From an uncultured Pseudomonadota bacterium (GTDB lineage: Bacteria; Pseudomonadota; Gammaproteobacteria; Steroidobacterales; Woeseiaceae): DNA of 64,000 bases. The translations under genes and the position numbers were made by a program. Location: positions 310,001-374,000 of the forward strand of contig CAJXJW010000002.1 of NCBI GenBank assembly GCA_913055625.1, read 5' to 3'. The notes beneath the pieces were generated by a model, which did no database searches, was not told where the DNA came from, and worked only from the letters and a program-made list of their open reading frames with translations. Shown here piece after piece: positions 7,832 through 18,873 of this stretch (positions within the stretch are counted from its first letter, which is position 1; each line of letters starts with the position of its first letter).

Positions 7832-9483
7832 CCGAAGCGGGCTGCGAGCAGCTCCCGGACTACCCGGCGCCGGATGCCGGCGTCGGTGAGGCCTTCCGGC
7901 ATCGTCCACCAGCCGCCGTCGCGCATGCGCTCCGCGGCCCTGGCGATGCCGCCGGCGACGGCAGCGAACTGCTGATCGGTGTAGTCGTGGCTGAAGATGA
8001 ACCGGCCAGTACCGACCCAGCTCAGTGACAGGCCCTCGGCGCGCAGGTAGTACTGCAGCAGCCAGTGGTAGCGCCCCGGCTGCGTGTAGGCGAGCAGCCA
8101 GACCGAGGCCAGGTTGTGCACGCGCACCGGCAGTCGTGCCTCTTCGAGGCGGGCATTCAGGGCGGCGGCCCGCTCATCCCACGTCGTGAGCTCGGCGCGC
8201 GCGGACTCGGCCCACCCGGGCGCCGTCACGTGTTCGAGGAACCCGTGCATCGCGGCCATGACGTACGGGTGCGAATTGAACGTGCCGCGGGCGAAGCAGA
8301 CGTCCCCGGGCCGGTCTTCGCGGTAGCGCTTCATCAGGTTCGCCTTGCCCGCCACGACCCCGATCGGCAGGCCGCCGCCGACGGTCTTGCCGTAGGTCAC
8401 GAGGTCCGCGCGCACGCCGAAATACTCCTGCGCGCCGCCGAGCCCCAGCCGGAAGCCGACGAAGACCTCGTCGAAAATCAGAGCGATGCCGCGCTCGTCG
8501 CACACCCGGCGCAGCGTCGCAAGCCAGCGTGCGTAGGCTTCGCGGTCGAAGTTCGCGCGCCGGCCGGCCGACACGAGCATCGCGTCGCTGCTCGCCGCGG
8601 CGTTGGGGTGCAGCGCCTGCAGCGGGTTGATCAGGACGCAGGCGATGTCCTTGCCATGCCTGAGTACGTCGAGCGAGCGCTCGCTCATGTCGGACAACAG
8701 CAGCAGGTCGTCGTAGCGCCGCCCGTGGCCGACGCCGGCCTGCACGCCGTCCCACCAGCCGTGGTACGCGCCGCAGAACATGACGAGCCGGCGCCGCCGC
8801 GTGTTGAAGCGCGCGAGCCGCACGGCCTGCATGACTGCTTCGGTGCCGGACATGTGGAACGACACTTCGTCCATGCCGGACACCTCGCGGATCAGTCGTA
8901 CGTTGTCGGCGATCAGCGGGTGGTAGGGCCCAAGCACCGGGCCGAGTCCGCCGACGAGTGCCGTGGCCCCGGCCAGATTCGCCTTGTACCAGTCGTGGCC
9001 GAGCAGGTTCACGCCGTAGGAACCGCCGACGTCCCAGGCCCAGTTGCCGTCGAGGTCGCGCAGGCGGTTGCCGTCCGTGGCATCCGCGAACGCGCCGACG
9101 GGCAGGTGCCTTGCCACCAGGGAGCGAAACTGGAACGGCACGCGGTTTGCGCGCGTGAACTGCAGGTCCGACACCGCAGGCTCGAGCGCGGCGGTGGCGG
9201 CGCGCGTCTTTGCTTTCCGCTCGGCCAGGCGACCCGCCAGTGCGCGGAACGCCTCACGACGCTGTCCGGCGAGTTCCGCGGAGGCCCCGTCGCAACAATA
9301 GACCTCGTCGTCGCCGTACTCGTAGTGCGGCACCAGCCGGGCAATCCGCCGCGACCAGCGGCCGTGCCCGGCCAGGGACGGGTGCTTCGCGCGGGACAAC
9401 TGCCAGCGCCGCCAGGCGCGCGGACCCAGTGCGGCGAGCAACAGCCCGGCGGCACCAAGGGCCGCGATCGTCGAGGCTTGCAT
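7777..9483 (-). CDS. Membrane-anchored class III PLP aminotransferase (glutamate-1-semialdehyde aminomutase-like)
   Basis: A 568-residue protein. An N-terminal helix (IAALGAAGLLLAALG, residues 5-19) should anchor it in the membrane. The rest is a fold-type I PLP enzyme of the class III group: SGTEAVMQAVRLAR, CGAYHGWWDG, LIFDEVFVGFRLG, and the PLP lysine in LVTYGKTVGGGLPIG. The pattern is closest to glutamate-1-semialdehyde 2,1-aminomutases, but the protein is over 100 residues longer, so it is unlikely to be HemL. The start ATG 9483 is chosen because it directly precedes the helix and lies 2 nt after the methyltransferase stop. The substrate is unknown; an amino-lipid or polyketide-like substrate is possible. 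Confidence 0.85.
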   Translation of the reverse strand: MQASTIAALGAAGLLLAALGPRAWRRWQLSRAKHPSLAGHGRWSRRIARLVPHYEYGDDEVYCCDGASAELAGQRREAFRALAGRLAERKAKTRAATAALEPAVSDLQFTRANRVPFQFRSLVARHLPVGAFADATDGNRLRDLDGNWAWDVGGSYGVNLLGHDWYKANLAGATALVGGLGPVLGPYHPLIADNVRLIREVSGMDEVSFHMSGTEAVMQAVRLARFNTRRRRLVMFCGAYHGWWDGVQAGVGHGRRYDDLLLLSDMSERSLDVLRHGKDIACVLINPLQALHPNAAASSDAMLVSAGRRANFDREAYARWLATLRRVCDERGIALIFDEVFVGFRLGLGGAQEYFGVRADLVTYGKTVGGGLPIGVVAGKANLMKRYREDRPGDVCFARGTFNSHPYVMAAMHGFLEHVTAPGWAESARAELTTWDERAAALNARLEEARLPVRVHNLASVWLLAYTQPGRYHWLLQYYLRAEGLSLSWVGTGRFIFSHDYTDQQFAAVAGGIARAAERMRDGGWWTMPEGLTDAGIRRRVVRELLAARFGQRAAASSPEASWSSASS

Positions 9484-9485
9484 CG

Positions 9486-9977
9486 TCAGGCGGCGACCCG
9501 CTGCCCGAGGCGCGCCTGCAACCGGCGGGCGAACGGCAGCGGCACGCAACGAGGCAGGTCGTGGTGGACTTTGCGGATCGTCAGGAACAGCCAGCGGTGT
9601 TCGCGGACGTTCAGTGCCGCCGCGAGGTCCCACAGCGGCGGCAGGATGTAGGTGACGCGACGGCCGACGCGCCTGAGCTCGCGGTCGAATTGTTCTGGGT
9701 CCTCGACGTGCTCGATCGTGTGCGAGCACAGCACGCTGTCGAACTCGCCGTCCGCGAACGGCAGACGGTAGATGTCGTCGATCGCCACGAAATTCGGAAC
9801 GTCGGCATGGCGAACGATGTCGGCGTTGACGCCGCCGCCGTCGGTGGTGCCGCAGCAGATGTTCAGGTCCCACCGTCCTCGCGCAATGATGCTGCGCTTC
9901 TGGCAGTGGTAGCTGTACCAGTGGAGAAAGACGATGGTCGCGGTAACGGCCGCCACGAGCCCGAGGAAGGTCAACAT
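9486..9977 (-). CDS. Short membrane-anchored SAM-dependent methyltransferase-like protein
   Basis: A 163-residue protein with an N-terminal membrane helix (MLTFLGLVAAVTATIVFL). A compact class I methyltransferase core follows: the DIYRLPFADGEFDSVLCSH region and EHVEDPEQFDRELRRVG are typical of type 11 enzymes. The glycine-rich SAM loop is reduced to LNICCGTTDGGG, and the C-terminus is short, so activity is not certain. It ends 2 nt before the anchored aminotransferase, so the two are an operon and probably work on the same membrane-linked substrate. It begins 53 nt after the bkd E2 gene and may be read through from that operon. Confidence 0.75.
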   Translation of the reverse strand: MLTFLGLVAAVTATIVFLHWYSYHCQKRSIIARGRWDLNICCGTTDGGGVNADIVRHADVPNFVAIDDIYRLPFADGEFDSVLCSHTIEHVEDPEQFDRELRRVGRRVTYILPPLWDLAAALNVREHRWLFLTIRKVHHDLPRCVPLPFARRLQARLGQRVAA

Positions 9978-10030
9978 GGCGCCAGCGTAGCAGCGCGGCG
10001 GTTACAGCCTTATTACCGCCCGGTCGGCAC

Positions 10031-11224
10031 TCAGACGAATATCGTCGCCGGGTGCTCCAGCATGTCCTTGATGTCCTGGACCATCGCGGCGGCGTCGTAG
10101 CCGTCGACGAAACGGTGATCGAACGACGTCGACAGGTTCATCATCAGGCGCACCGCGACCTGGCCGTTGATGACGACCGGCCGCTCCACGGCCCGGTTGA
10201 CGCCGATGATGCCGACCTCCGGCTGGTTGATCACCGGCGTCGACGCGATGCCGCCCAGCTTGCCGAGGCTCGTGATCGTGATCGTCGATCCGCTGAGCTC
10301 GTTCTTCGTGGCGGTGTTGTCGCGTGCCGCCTGGGCCACGCGCCGCATCTCCGCCGCGAGGTCGGTGAGCGAACGGCTCTCCGCGTGCCGCACGACCGGC
10401 ACCTTGAGGCCGTCGGGCGTCTGCGTCGCGACGCCGAGGTGCACCGCCTCGTGCTGCACGATGACGTTGCGCCCCTTGTCGTAAGTCGCGTTGCATTGCG
10501 GGAACGACTTCAGCGCACGCACCAGCGCAAGTCCCAGGAACGGCAGCAACGTGAGGCGCCCGGCGTCGTCGCCGGACCGGTTGTTCAGGTGTTGGCGCAG
10601 CGCCTCCAGCTCGGTGATATCCAGCTCCTCGACGTACGAGAAGTGTGGGATTTCGCGCTTCGATGCGGACATGCGCTCGGCGATAACGCGCCGCAGGCCG
10701 ATGACCTTGATCTCGCGCGTACCCGTCGCGCGTTTCGCCGGCGCGGCGGCCTGCGCCGGTTGCCCGTTGACGTGTGCGTCGAGATCCGCGCGCAGGATGC
10801 GCCCGCCCGGGCCGCTGCCCTCGACCCTGTGCAGGTCGATGCCGTGCTCCCTTGCAAGACGCCGGACGGCCGGGGACGTGACGATGCGCCCGCCACCGGT
10901 TTTCGGGGTTTTTACCGATGCGACGGGTCCGGCGGCGGTTGTTTCGGGCCCGGCTTCGGACGGCGCGCCGGCCGCCGCCGACGCGTCGGTCTCGAACACG
11001 ATCAGCGGTGCGCCGACCGCGACGATATCGCCGGGCTCGCCGGCGAGTCTCAGGACCTTGCCCGTAACCGGCGACGACAGCTCCACCGCGGCCTTGTCCG
11101 TCATCATCGTGCCGACCACCGCTTCTTCATCCACGGTCTCGCCGACCTTGACGAACCACTCGCCGATCTCCGACTCGACCGTGCCTTCGCCGAGGTCCGG
11201 CAGCTTGAAGATGTATTCGCTCAT
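10031..11224 (-). CDS. bkdB: Branched-chain 2-oxoacid dehydrogenase E2 (dihydrolipoyl acyltransferase)
   Basis: A 397-residue E2 subunit. The lipoyl domain is at 3-78 with the lipoylated lysine K44 in MTDKAAVEL. An Ala/Pro-rich linker and a peripheral subunit-binding domain follow (SPAVRRLAREHGIDLHRVEG). The C-terminal catalytic domain has the His motif DHRFVDGYDA. It moves the branched acyl group to CoA. Only one lipoyl domain is present, as usual for bkd-type E2. The start ATG 11224 overlaps the E1-beta stop by 4 nt. The E3 subunit (lipoamide dehydrogenase) is not in the window and is presumably shared with other complexes. Confidence 0.93.
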   Translation of the reverse strand: MSEYIFKLPDLGEGTVESEIGEWFVKVGETVDEEAVVGTMMTDKAAVELSSPVTGKVLRLAGEPGDIVAVGAPLIVFETDASAAAGAPSEAGPETTAAGPVASVKTPKTGGGRIVTSPAVRRLAREHGIDLHRVEGSGPGGRILRADLDAHVNGQPAQAAAPAKRATGTREIKVIGLRRVIAERMSASKREIPHFSYVEELDITELEALRQHLNNRSGDDAGRLTLLPFLGLALVRALKSFPQCNATYDKGRNVIVQHEAVHLGVATQTPDGLKVPVVRHAESRSLTDLAAEMRRVAQAARDNTATKNELSGSTITITSLGKLGGIASTPVINQPEVGIIGVNRAVERPVVINGQVAVRLMMNLSTSFDHRFVDGYDAAAMVQDIKDMLEHPATIFV

Positions 11225-12239
11225 GCCGCTGCCTCCAGGACCTTGCGAATGCCGGCCGCGAGCCGCTTCTTGCCCGGGAAGTATTGCCACTCGAACGCGT
11301 GCGGGTAGGGCGTGTCCCAGCCCGCGACGCGGCCTATCGGTGCTTCGAGATGGTAGAAGCAGTCTTTCTGGATGATCGCGGCGAGTTCCGCGCCGAAGCC
11401 GCCGAAGCGCGTGGCCTCGTGCGCGATCAGGCAGCGCCCTGTCTTTTTCACGGACTCGGTCATCGTCGCGGTGTCCACCGGCGACAGCGAACGGAGGTCG
11501 ATGATCTCCGCATCCGCGCCGACGGCTTCCGCGGCGGCTACCGCGACGTGCACCAGCGTGCCGTAGGTGATGATCGTGATCTCGCTGCCTTCGCGCACGG
11601 TCTCCGCGACGCCGATCGGCACCGTGAAATGCCCTTCGGGCACTTCGCCCTTCGGGTGCGACGCCCAGGACACCGCCGGCTTCTCGGGGTCGCCGTCGAA
11701 CGGGCCGTTGTAGATGCGCTTCGGCTCGAAGAAAACGACCGGGTCGTCCGACTCGATCGCGGCGATCAGCAGTCCCTTCGCGTCGTACGGGTTCGACGGC
11801 ATGACCGTCTTGATGCCGCTCACGTGCGTGAAGATGCCTTCGGGCGACTGGGAGTGGGTCTGCCCGCCGCGAATGCCGCCGCCGCAGGGCGTGCGGATCG
11901 TGACCGGCGAGAAAAACTCGCCGCAGGAGCGGTACCGGAGACGCGCAAGCTCCGACACGATCTGGTCGAAGCCCGGGTAGATGTAGTCCGCGAACTGGAT
12001 CTCCGCGACCGGCCGCAGGCCATTCACGCCCATGCCGATCGCGGCACCGATGATGCCGCCTTCCGCGATCGGCGCGTCGATGACGCGGTGTTCGCCGTAC
12101 TTGCGCTGCAGGCCGTCGGTGCAGCGGAAGACGCCGCCGAAGTAGCCGACGTCCTCGCCGAGCACGACGACGCTCGGGTCGCGATCCATGACCACGTCCA
12201 TCGCGGAGCGGATCGCCTCGATCATGTTCATCTGTGCCA

Positions 12240-12240
<1 letters not shown>
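11221..12240 (-). CDS. bkdA2: Branched-chain 2-oxoacid dehydrogenase E1 beta subunit
   Basis: A 339-residue transketolase-like beta subunit. Recognisable family segments are VLGEDVGYFGGVFR, DAPIAEGGIIGAAIGM, AEIQFADYIYPGFDQI and the closing HEATRFGGFGAE. Together with E1 alpha it forms the thiamine diphosphate-dependent decarboxylase that acts on 2-oxoisovalerate, 2-oxoisocaproate and 2-oxo-3-methylvalerate. The start ATG 12240 shares one base with the E1-alpha stop (TGATG), and its stop overlaps the E2 start, so all three are translationally coupled. Confidence 0.94.
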
Positions 12241-13490
<1,250 letters not shown>

Positions 13491-13521
13491 TCAGTCCTCT
13501 CGTTCTCTTCGGCGGCGCACG

Positions 13522-14580
13522 TCAGGCGGCGGCTGGTCCGGCGGCAACGAGGCGCCTCGCGAGCGCGTCGGCGATCCGGTTCGTCGGCTGCGACGTCTTT
13601 GCCGCTTCGCGAAAAATGTCGACCAGCCGTTCGGGGATACGGTCGACCTCGCGCCGGACTTCGTCCTCGGAGCTTTGCCCGAGATACTCGCGGGCGACAC
13701 TGATGATGCCGCCCGCGTTGATCACGTAGTCGGGCGCGTACAGGATGCCGCGATCGGCGAGTCGCTCGCCGTCACCTTCGGTGGACAGCTGGTTGTTGGC
13801 GGCGCCGGCGATCACCTTTGCCCGTATTCGCGGAATCGTTTCCGAGTTGAGCACGTTGCCGAGCGCGCAGGGTGCCAGTATATCGACATCGGCATAGAGG
13901 ATCTCCCGCGGGGAGACTTTCTCGACGCCGTCGATCCCGGTTGCGCGGCGCAGGTTGTCGCGGTTGACGTCGGCAACGATGACGTCCGCGCCGGCATCCC
14001 GCAGCCGCTTGCAAAGGTGCAGCCCGACGCTGCCGACGCCCTGTACCGCGACGCGCAGCCCGCGTACGGCGTCGACGCCGAGTTTCTCGCGGGCGGCCGC
14101 GACGAGGCCGAGGTACACGCCGTAGGCCGTCCACGGCGACGGGTCGCCGCCCGCGCCGCCGCCCGACGTCGGGAGGCCGGACACGTAGGGCGTCTCTTCA
14201 CGCACGATGCGCATGTCGTCCACGCTGATTCCGACGTCCTCGGCCGTCACGTAGGCGCCGCCGAGCGAATGGACGGCACGGCCGAGAGCGCGAAACAGGC
14301 CTTCCGATTTGGGTGCGCCCGGGCTCTCGAGGATGACGGCCTTCGCGCCGCCGAACGGGAGGCCGGCGACGGCGTTCTTGTAGGTCATGCCGCGCGACAG
14401 CCGGAGCACGTCCGTGATGGCGTCGCGGTCGGTACAGTAAGTCCAGCGGCGGCAGCCGCCGGCGCCCGGCCCGAGGGCCGTCGAATGCACGGCGATGATC
14501 GCGCGCAAACCCGTCGCGGGTTCGTCGAAGAAGTGGATCGCCTCGTGACGATCGAATTCGGGATGGTCGAAAACGCTCAT
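13522..14580 (-). CDS. ldh: Leucine (branched-chain amino acid) dehydrogenase
   Basis: A 352-residue member of the Glu/Leu/Phe/Val dehydrogenase family. It oxidatively deaminates branched amino acids to 2-oxoacids with NAD+. Seen: GPGAGGCRRW near residue 40, the catalytic-lysine segment LSRGMTYKNAVAGLPFGGAK, the Rossmann motif GVGSVGLHLCKRL, and PCALGNVLNS / AGAANNQL. The ATG at 14580 gives the family's normal length; the frame stays open upstream but would run across the divergent promoter region. It is the first gene of the ldh-bkdA1-bkdA2-bkdB operon. Confidence 0.93.
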   Translation of the reverse strand: MSVFDHPEFDRHEAIHFFDEPATGLRAIIAVHSTALGPGAGGCRRWTYCTDRDAITDVLRLSRGMTYKNAVAGLPFGGAKAVILESPGAPKSEGLFRALGRAVHSLGGAYVTAEDVGISVDDMRIVREETPYVSGLPTSGGGAGGDPSPWTAYGVYLGLVAAAREKLGVDAVRGLRVAVQGVGSVGLHLCKRLRDAGADVIVADVNRDNLRRATGIDGVEKVSPREILYADVDILAPCALGNVLNSETIPRIRAKVIAGAANNQLSTEGDGERLADRGILYAPDYVINAGGIISVAREYLGQSSEDEVRREVDRIPERLVDIFREAAKTSQPTNRIADALARRLVAAGPAAA

Positions 14581-14713
14581 CGTGCCCCCACCGGCGCGGC
14601 CCGGACCGCGCACAATATACGCCGGGCCACGCAAAAAGTGTTCGCTAATTGTTTTGCCAACCCGACACAAGTCGCATAATCTATGCTTATTACAGATCCA
14701 GTGAGAATGATGT
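14581..14713. promoter_or_regulatory. Divergent promoter region between ldh-bkd and the Lrp-type regulator
   Basis: 133 nt, more AT-rich than the neighbours. On the plus strand TTGCCA (14654-14659) and TAATCT (14677-14682) are 17 nt apart and would serve the regulator. On the minus strand TATATT (complement of 14614-14619) is a possible -10 for ldh, but I see no good -35. Lrp-type regulators usually bind such divergent regions; no operator could be defined by eye. Confidence 0.5.
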
Positions 14714-15181
14714 ATGCAGAAAACGGCGCTGGACGCCATGGATCGCCGAATCCTCGATCTGCTGCAGCGTGAGCCCGGCATCAACGCGACCGCGATCGGG
14801 GACCGCATCGGGCTGTCGCAATCCGCCTGCTGGCGGCGCATGCAGCGGCTTCGCGATGACGGCATCATCCGCGAGCAGTCCGTCACGCTGGACCGCGAGA
14901 AGGTCGGGCTGAACACGATGGTGTTTGCACACGTCAAGCTCACTTCGCACGGGCGCAGCAATCTTGCCGCCTTCTCCGAGGCCGTCAGCAATTTCCCGGA
15001 AGTGCTCGACTGCTACGTGCTGCTCGGCAACGTGGATTTCCTGCTTCGCGTCGTCACCGAGGACATCAAGGCCTACGAGCAGTTCTTCTTCGAGAAGCTG
15101 TCGCAGCTGCCCGGTATCCAGGAGGTGAACTCAAGCATCGTCCTGTCGGATGTCAAGCACAGCAGCGTGCTGCCCATCTGA
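14714..15181 (+). CDS. Lrp/AsnC-family transcriptional regulator, probable regulator of ldh-bkd
   Basis: A 155-residue Lrp-type protein. An N-terminal winged helix-turn-helix (about 8-60: MDRRILDLLQREPGINATA, then GLSQSACWRRMQRLRDDGII) is followed by a RAM ligand-binding domain (about 70-150) with the typical GNVDFLLRVV. It is divergent from leucine dehydrogenase and the bkd genes, the same arrangement as BkdR in Pseudomonas, so it most likely senses a branched amino acid and controls that operon and itself. The ligand and the sign of regulation cannot be read from sequence. Confidence 0.92.
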   Translation: MQKTALDAMDRRILDLLQREPGINATAIGDRIGLSQSACWRRMQRLRDDGIIREQSVTLDREKVGLNTMVFAHVKLTSHGRSNLAAFSEAVSNFPEVLDCYVLLGNVDFLLRVVTEDIKAYEQFFFEKLSQLPGIQEVNSSIVLSDVKHSSVLPI

Positions 15182-15214
15182 ATTCAATCTACTATTGATG
15201 CCCGGGGGCGCCGG

Positions 15215-16018
15215 ATGAAGGAAATCATGTACAACCACCACAGTTTCCTGATCGTGGGCGTGCTCTGCATTGTCCTGCTGGTGTCGATCGAAGTCGGCTT
15301 TCGGCTCGGCATGCGGCATGGCCGCGATGCCAACGACGCCGCCAGGTCCCAGGTGAACACGATCCAGGCGTCGTTGCTCGGCGTGCTCGCGCTGCTCCTG
15401 GGGTTCACGTTCTCTCTGTCATTGCAGCGCTTCGATTCGCGCAGCGCCGCGGTCGTCGGCGAGGCGAATGCCATCGGCACGGCCTGGCTTCGCTCGGAGC
15501 TGCTGCCGGCGTCGGTGCGTGATGACGTTCGGGCTGCCATGCAGGAATACATTGCCGTCCGCATCGCCGCGGGCGAGGAATCGCTCGATCACGTGGACCG
15601 GCGCGCCGAGCTGCTGGCGCAAACGTCGGCGATACAGGAGGACCTCTGGGCGAATGTCGTCCGGGCGGCGGCGGAGGCGCCGAACCCGGTGACGACCGGG
15701 CTTTACACGCAGGCACTGAACGAGATGATCGATTCCTTCGGCGTACGCCAGGCGGCGCTCGACCGGCACGTCCCCGAGGTCGTGCTGTTCCTGCTGTTCG
15801 GGACGCTGATCCTCACCGCGTCACTGGTGGGCTACGCGTCCGGCATGGCCGGGCAGCGGGCGTCGTTCGCCACCCACGTTCTCGTACTGCTGATCGTCCT
15901 GCTCGTGTTCATCATCATCGACCTCGACCGGCCGCGGCGCGGCCTGATCGAGGTGCGGCAGGACAGCATGGTCGCGCTGCGCGACGCAATGATCGTCGCG
16001 CAGCGCCCGGAGCGCTAG
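15215..16018 (+). CDS. Bestrophin-like (DUF4239) membrane protein
   Basis: A 267-residue membrane protein with helices near residues 11-30, 52-70, 188-208 and 215-236, and a soluble helical part between the second and third. The pattern, with the segment [20 protein letters not shown] after the first helix, fits the DUF4239/bestrophin-like family, whose function is poorly known. ATG 15215 has a GGGGG run upstream. A second ATG at 15227 has AAGGA just before it and may be the true start. The gene follows the Lrp gene by 33 nt and overlaps mscL tail to tail by 4 nt. Confidence 0.75.
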   Translation: MKEIMYNHHSFLIVGVLCIVLLVSIEVGFRLGMRHGRDANDAARSQVNTIQASLLGVLALLLGFTFSLSLQRFDSRSAAVVGEANAIGTAWLRSELLPASVRDDVRAAMQEYIAVRIAAGEESLDHVDRRAELLAQTSAIQEDLWANVVRAAAEAPNPVTTGLYTQALNEMIDSFGVRQAALDRHVPEVVLFLLFGTLILTASLVGYASGMAGQRASFATHVLVLLIVLLVFIIIDLDRPRRGLIEVRQDSMVALRDAMIVAQRPER

Positions 16019-16431
16019 CGGGACTTCAGCGCGTCGCGAATCTCGGTCAGCAGGACCACTTCGTCCGAGGGCTTCGGCGGCTCGGCCGGCTTCTCTTCTT
16101 CCTTGCGCTTCATGCTGTTGATGCCCTTGACCAGCAGGAAGACGGCGAACGCGACGATCAGGAAGCTGAAGACATTGTTCAGGAACAGGCCGTAATTGAT
16201 CGTGGCGGCACCGGCTGCCTGCGCATCCGCGAGGCTCTCGTACTCGCCGCCGGACAGGTTGACAAACAGGTTCGAGAAATCGATCCCGCCAATGGCCATG
16301 CCGATCGGCGGCATGATGACGTCGTTCACAAGCGACTTCACGATGGAGCCGAAAGCCGCGCCGATGATGATGCCCACGGCCATGTCGACGACATTGCCGC
16401 GCATGGCAAATTCCTTGAATTCCTTAAGCAT
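16015..16431 (-). CDS. mscL: Large-conductance mechanosensitive channel
   Basis: A 138-residue channel with the family's N-terminus [20 protein letters not shown], first membrane helix [20 protein letters not shown], second helix [20 protein letters not shown] and a charged tail ending [13 protein letters not shown]. It opens on sudden osmotic downshift to release solutes. Length is normal. The leader (16432-16470, minus strand) has an AAGGGGAA ribosome site and two direct copies of ACGAAAACCA. Confidence 0.95.
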   Translation of the reverse strand: MLKEFKEFAMRGNVVDMAVGIIIGAAFGSIVKSLVNDVIMPPIGMAIGGIDFSNLFVNLSGGEYESLADAQAAGAATINYGLFLNNVFSFLIVAFAVFLLVKGINSMKRKEEEKPAEPPKPSDEVVLLTEIRDALKSR

Positions 16432-16876
16432 GCGTTTCCCCTTGGTTTTCGTACCTGGTTTTCGTTTTTCTGGTCAGATCCGATTGGCCGGAGCCGATTC
16501 AGACTGAGTCTATAGGGAGTTCCCCGGCATTTCCCGGCCCAATTGTTTCAAAGTGTTTTAGTGCCGGAAAGTGTTCGATCGGGAAATATTCGTCCGGATG
16601 CCGGCGGACCGGCCTGGATGCCTAAACTAAATGTGCCGCTCGCGCATCTATGAAGTAACGGCCGGCACGACCGGTGCGACGGAACAGGGGCGGCGCCGAA
16701 CCTTTGGCGCCAGGATCGTCTAACAAGAGAGCCGATTCGCCTTCCGCCGTGACGGTACGCCGAGACCTGCAGCAAGACAGGCAAGCGTGACACACGGATT
16801 TCGCTACTGTCGGGCGTTTTGCCGCGCGCCGGGAACAAGGCGCGTGAACAAGGGACCTTCTTTCCGGGGAGAAAGC
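16432..16876. other. Intergenic region between mscL and the macA-like gene
   Basis: 445 nt without a credible gene. It must carry the promoter of mscL (minus) and of the macA-type operon (plus). Visible items are the repeat TGGTTTTCGT at 16443-16452 and 16456-16465 (mscL leader) and a GGGGAG ribosome site at 16867-16872 before the macA-like ATG. GC-rich dyads occur (for example GGCGCCGAACCTTTGGCGCC at 16691-16710, stem GGCGCC), but none is followed by a T run. No convincing -35/-10 pair was found. Confidence 0.4.
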
Positions 16877-18124
16877 ATGAAGCGAAAGGCACTGTTGATC
16901 GGTGGCGCGACGCTGCTGGCCGCAGTCGCGGTGAGCGCGTTCGTCGTGACCAGGGACGGCGACGAACTGATGGAGGTCGAGGCCGCGACCGTGAAACTGG
17001 AGACGATCGTCCAGACCGTCAACGCGACCGGGCGCATCCAGCCGAAGACCCAGGTCAACATCAGCGCGGACGTCAGTGCCAAGATCATCGCGCTGCACGT
17101 CGAGGAAGGCGAATGGGTCGAGAAAGGGACGCTGCTCGTCGAGCTCGACCGGGAGCGCTATGCCGCCGCCGTCGAGCGTGCCGAGGCCAACGTCCGGTCG
17201 GCCCAGGCCAACGCGAAGCTCGTCTCGCAGAACATGCTGAAGACCGAGAAGGACTACGACCGCTCACGCGACCTCGTTGCGCGCAATCTCGAACCGCAGA
17301 GCGCGCTCGACACGACGAACGCGGCCTACCAGGTGGAGGTCGCCCGTTACGAAGCGGCGCTCGACGAGGTGAACCAGGCCCGCGCGACGCTGAAGCAGGC
17401 CGAGGACGATCTTTCCAAGACGCGAATCTATGCGCCGATGTCCGGAACGATCAGCGACCTCAACAAGGAGCAGGGCGAGATCGCGATCGGGTCGCAGTTC
17501 CAGGAAGATGTGATCATGGTCGTGGCGGATCTCGGCGCGATGGAGGCGCTGGTCAACGTCGATGAAAACGACATCGTCAATGTCGCGATCGGCCAGTCGG
17601 CGGAGATCGAGGTCGACGCGCTGTTCGGCGAGAAACTCACCGGCACCGTTTACGAGATCGCGAACACCGCAAATGTCGGCGACGCCGGCACGACGAACCA
17701 GAAAACCGAGTTCGAGGTGAAGATCACCATTACGAGCGACATCGAGCGATTGCGCCCGGGCATGACCGCAAGCGCCGACATCTCGACGGAAACGAAGGAA
17801 GGCGTCGTCGGCGTGCCGATCCAGAGCGTTGCCGTGCGCACGATCGACCAGTTGACGATGGAAGGCGAAGAGATCGCCGATGCCGAAGCACGGTTCACCG
17901 CCGACAGCGACGGCTTCGTCGAGATCGTGTTCTGCATCGAGGGCGGCCGTGCCGTCGCGCGCCAGGTGAAGACCGGCATCCAGAGCGACGACCTGATCGA
18001 GATCGTCTCGGGAGTCGAGGCCGACGAGACCGTGGTCACCGGCAGCTACCGGGCGATCTCGACGGATCTCACGAATGGCGCGCCGGTCGCCGTGGCCGAC
18101 CCTGCGCAGAAGGACAGGGCCTGA
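16877..18124 (+). CDS. macA: MacA-like periplasmic adaptor of an ABC exporter
   Basis: A 415-residue membrane fusion protein. The start ATG 16877 has GGGGAG about 5-10 nt upstream and begins with an N-terminal anchor/signal ([20 protein letters not shown]). Lipoyl half-domains ([20 protein letters not shown] and [20 protein letters not shown]) flank an alpha-hairpin at about 95-175, followed by beta-barrel and membrane-proximal domains. It overlaps the ATPase start by one base (TGATG). It would link the inner-membrane permeases to a TolC-type channel that is not in the window. The substrate is unknown: drug, peptide or lipid. Confidence 0.9.
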   Translation: MKRKALLIGGATLLAAVAVSAFVVTRDGDELMEVEAATVKLETIVQTVNATGRIQPKTQVNISADVSAKIIALHVEEGEWVEKGTLLVELDRERYAAAVERAEANVRSAQANAKLVSQNMLKTEKDYDRSRDLVARNLEPQSALDTTNAAYQVEVARYEAALDEVNQARATLKQAEDDLSKTRIYAPMSGTISDLNKEQGEIAIGSQFQEDVIMVVADLGAMEALVNVDENDIVNVAIGQSAEIEVDALFGEKLTGTVYEIANTANVGDAGTTNQKTEFEVKITITSDIERLRPGMTASADISTETKEGVVGVPIQSVAVRTIDQLTMEGEEIADAEARFTADSDGFVEIVFCIEGGRAVARQVKTGIQSDDLIEIVSGVEADETVVTGSYRAISTDLTNGAPVAVADPAQKDRA

Positions 18125-18867
18125 TGGCGGCCGTGCTCGCGCCCCCCGATGACGAGCCCGTCCTGCAGCTCGAGGATGTCGTCAAGACCTACGTGATGGG
18201 CAGTGAAGAAATCCACGCACTGTCCGGCGTGTCGGTCTCGATCGAAGAAAACGAGTATGTCGCCATCATGGGGCCGTCCGGGTCCGGCAAGTCGACGCTG
18301 ATGAACATCATCGGCTGCCTCGACGTGCCCACGAGCGGCCGCTACTCCCTCGGCGGCGAGATGGTCGACGACAAGAGCGAGGCCGAGCTCGCCGACATCC
18401 GGAACCGGATGATCGGGTTCATCTTCCAGACGTTCAACCTGATCCCGCGCGCAGACATCCTGCACAACGTCGAACTGCCGCTGATCTACGGCGGCGTGGG
18501 CCGTGCCGAGCGCAAGGCACGGGCGATGTCGGCGCTGGATCGCGTCGGGCTCGCAAACCGGGTCTCGCACAAGCCGAACGAACTCTCCGGCGGCCAGCGG
18601 CAGCGGGTCGCGATAGCGCGAGCACTGGTGTTCGACCCGCAGATCATTCTCGCGGACGAGCCCACCGGGAACCTGGACTCGCGAACCGGCGCCGAGATCA
18701 TGCAGATGCTGGACGAGCTGCACGCGAACGGCCAGACGATCATCATCGTCACGCACGAGGACGACATCGCGGCGCACGCAAGCCGCTCAATCCTGCTCCG
18801 CGACGGCAAGATCGAGACCGACACGATCAACCCGAACCCGGTCCGCAGCGCGGCGGCGGGCGGCTGA
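18124..18867 (+). CDS. MacB/LolD-type ABC transporter ATP-binding protein
   Basis: A 247-residue ATPase with Walker [11 protein letters not shown]-loop FQTFNLIPR, signature [15 protein letters not shown], Walker [13 protein letters not shown] and switch His in IVTHEDD. The DEPTGNLD form and the neighbours place it with the MacB/FtsE/LolD group, which powers mechanotransmission rather than classical transport. Unlike Escherichia coli MacB, the ATPase is a separate protein. It starts one base inside the adaptor stop and ends 6 nt before the first permease. Confidence 0.93.
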   Translation: MAAVLAPPDDEPVLQLEDVVKTYVMGSEEIHALSGVSVSIEENEYVAIMGPSGSGKSTLMNIIGCLDVPTSGRYSLGGEMVDDKSEAELADIRNRMIGFIFQTFNLIPRADILHNVELPLIYGGVGRAERKARAMSALDRVGLANRVSHKPNELSGGQRQRVAIARALVFDPQIILADEPTGNLDSRTGAEIMQMLDELHANGQTIIIVTHEDDIAAHASRSILLRDGKIETDTINPNPVRSAAAGG

Positions 18868-18873
18868 CGCGTC

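Noticed and set aside
7777..9483. Calling the class III aminotransferase HemL
   Set aside because: It has a membrane anchor and over 100 extra residues, and no haem genes are near.
16685..16715. GC-rich dyad before macA as a terminator or operator
   Set aside because: The stem is not followed by a T run and there is no known operator like it.
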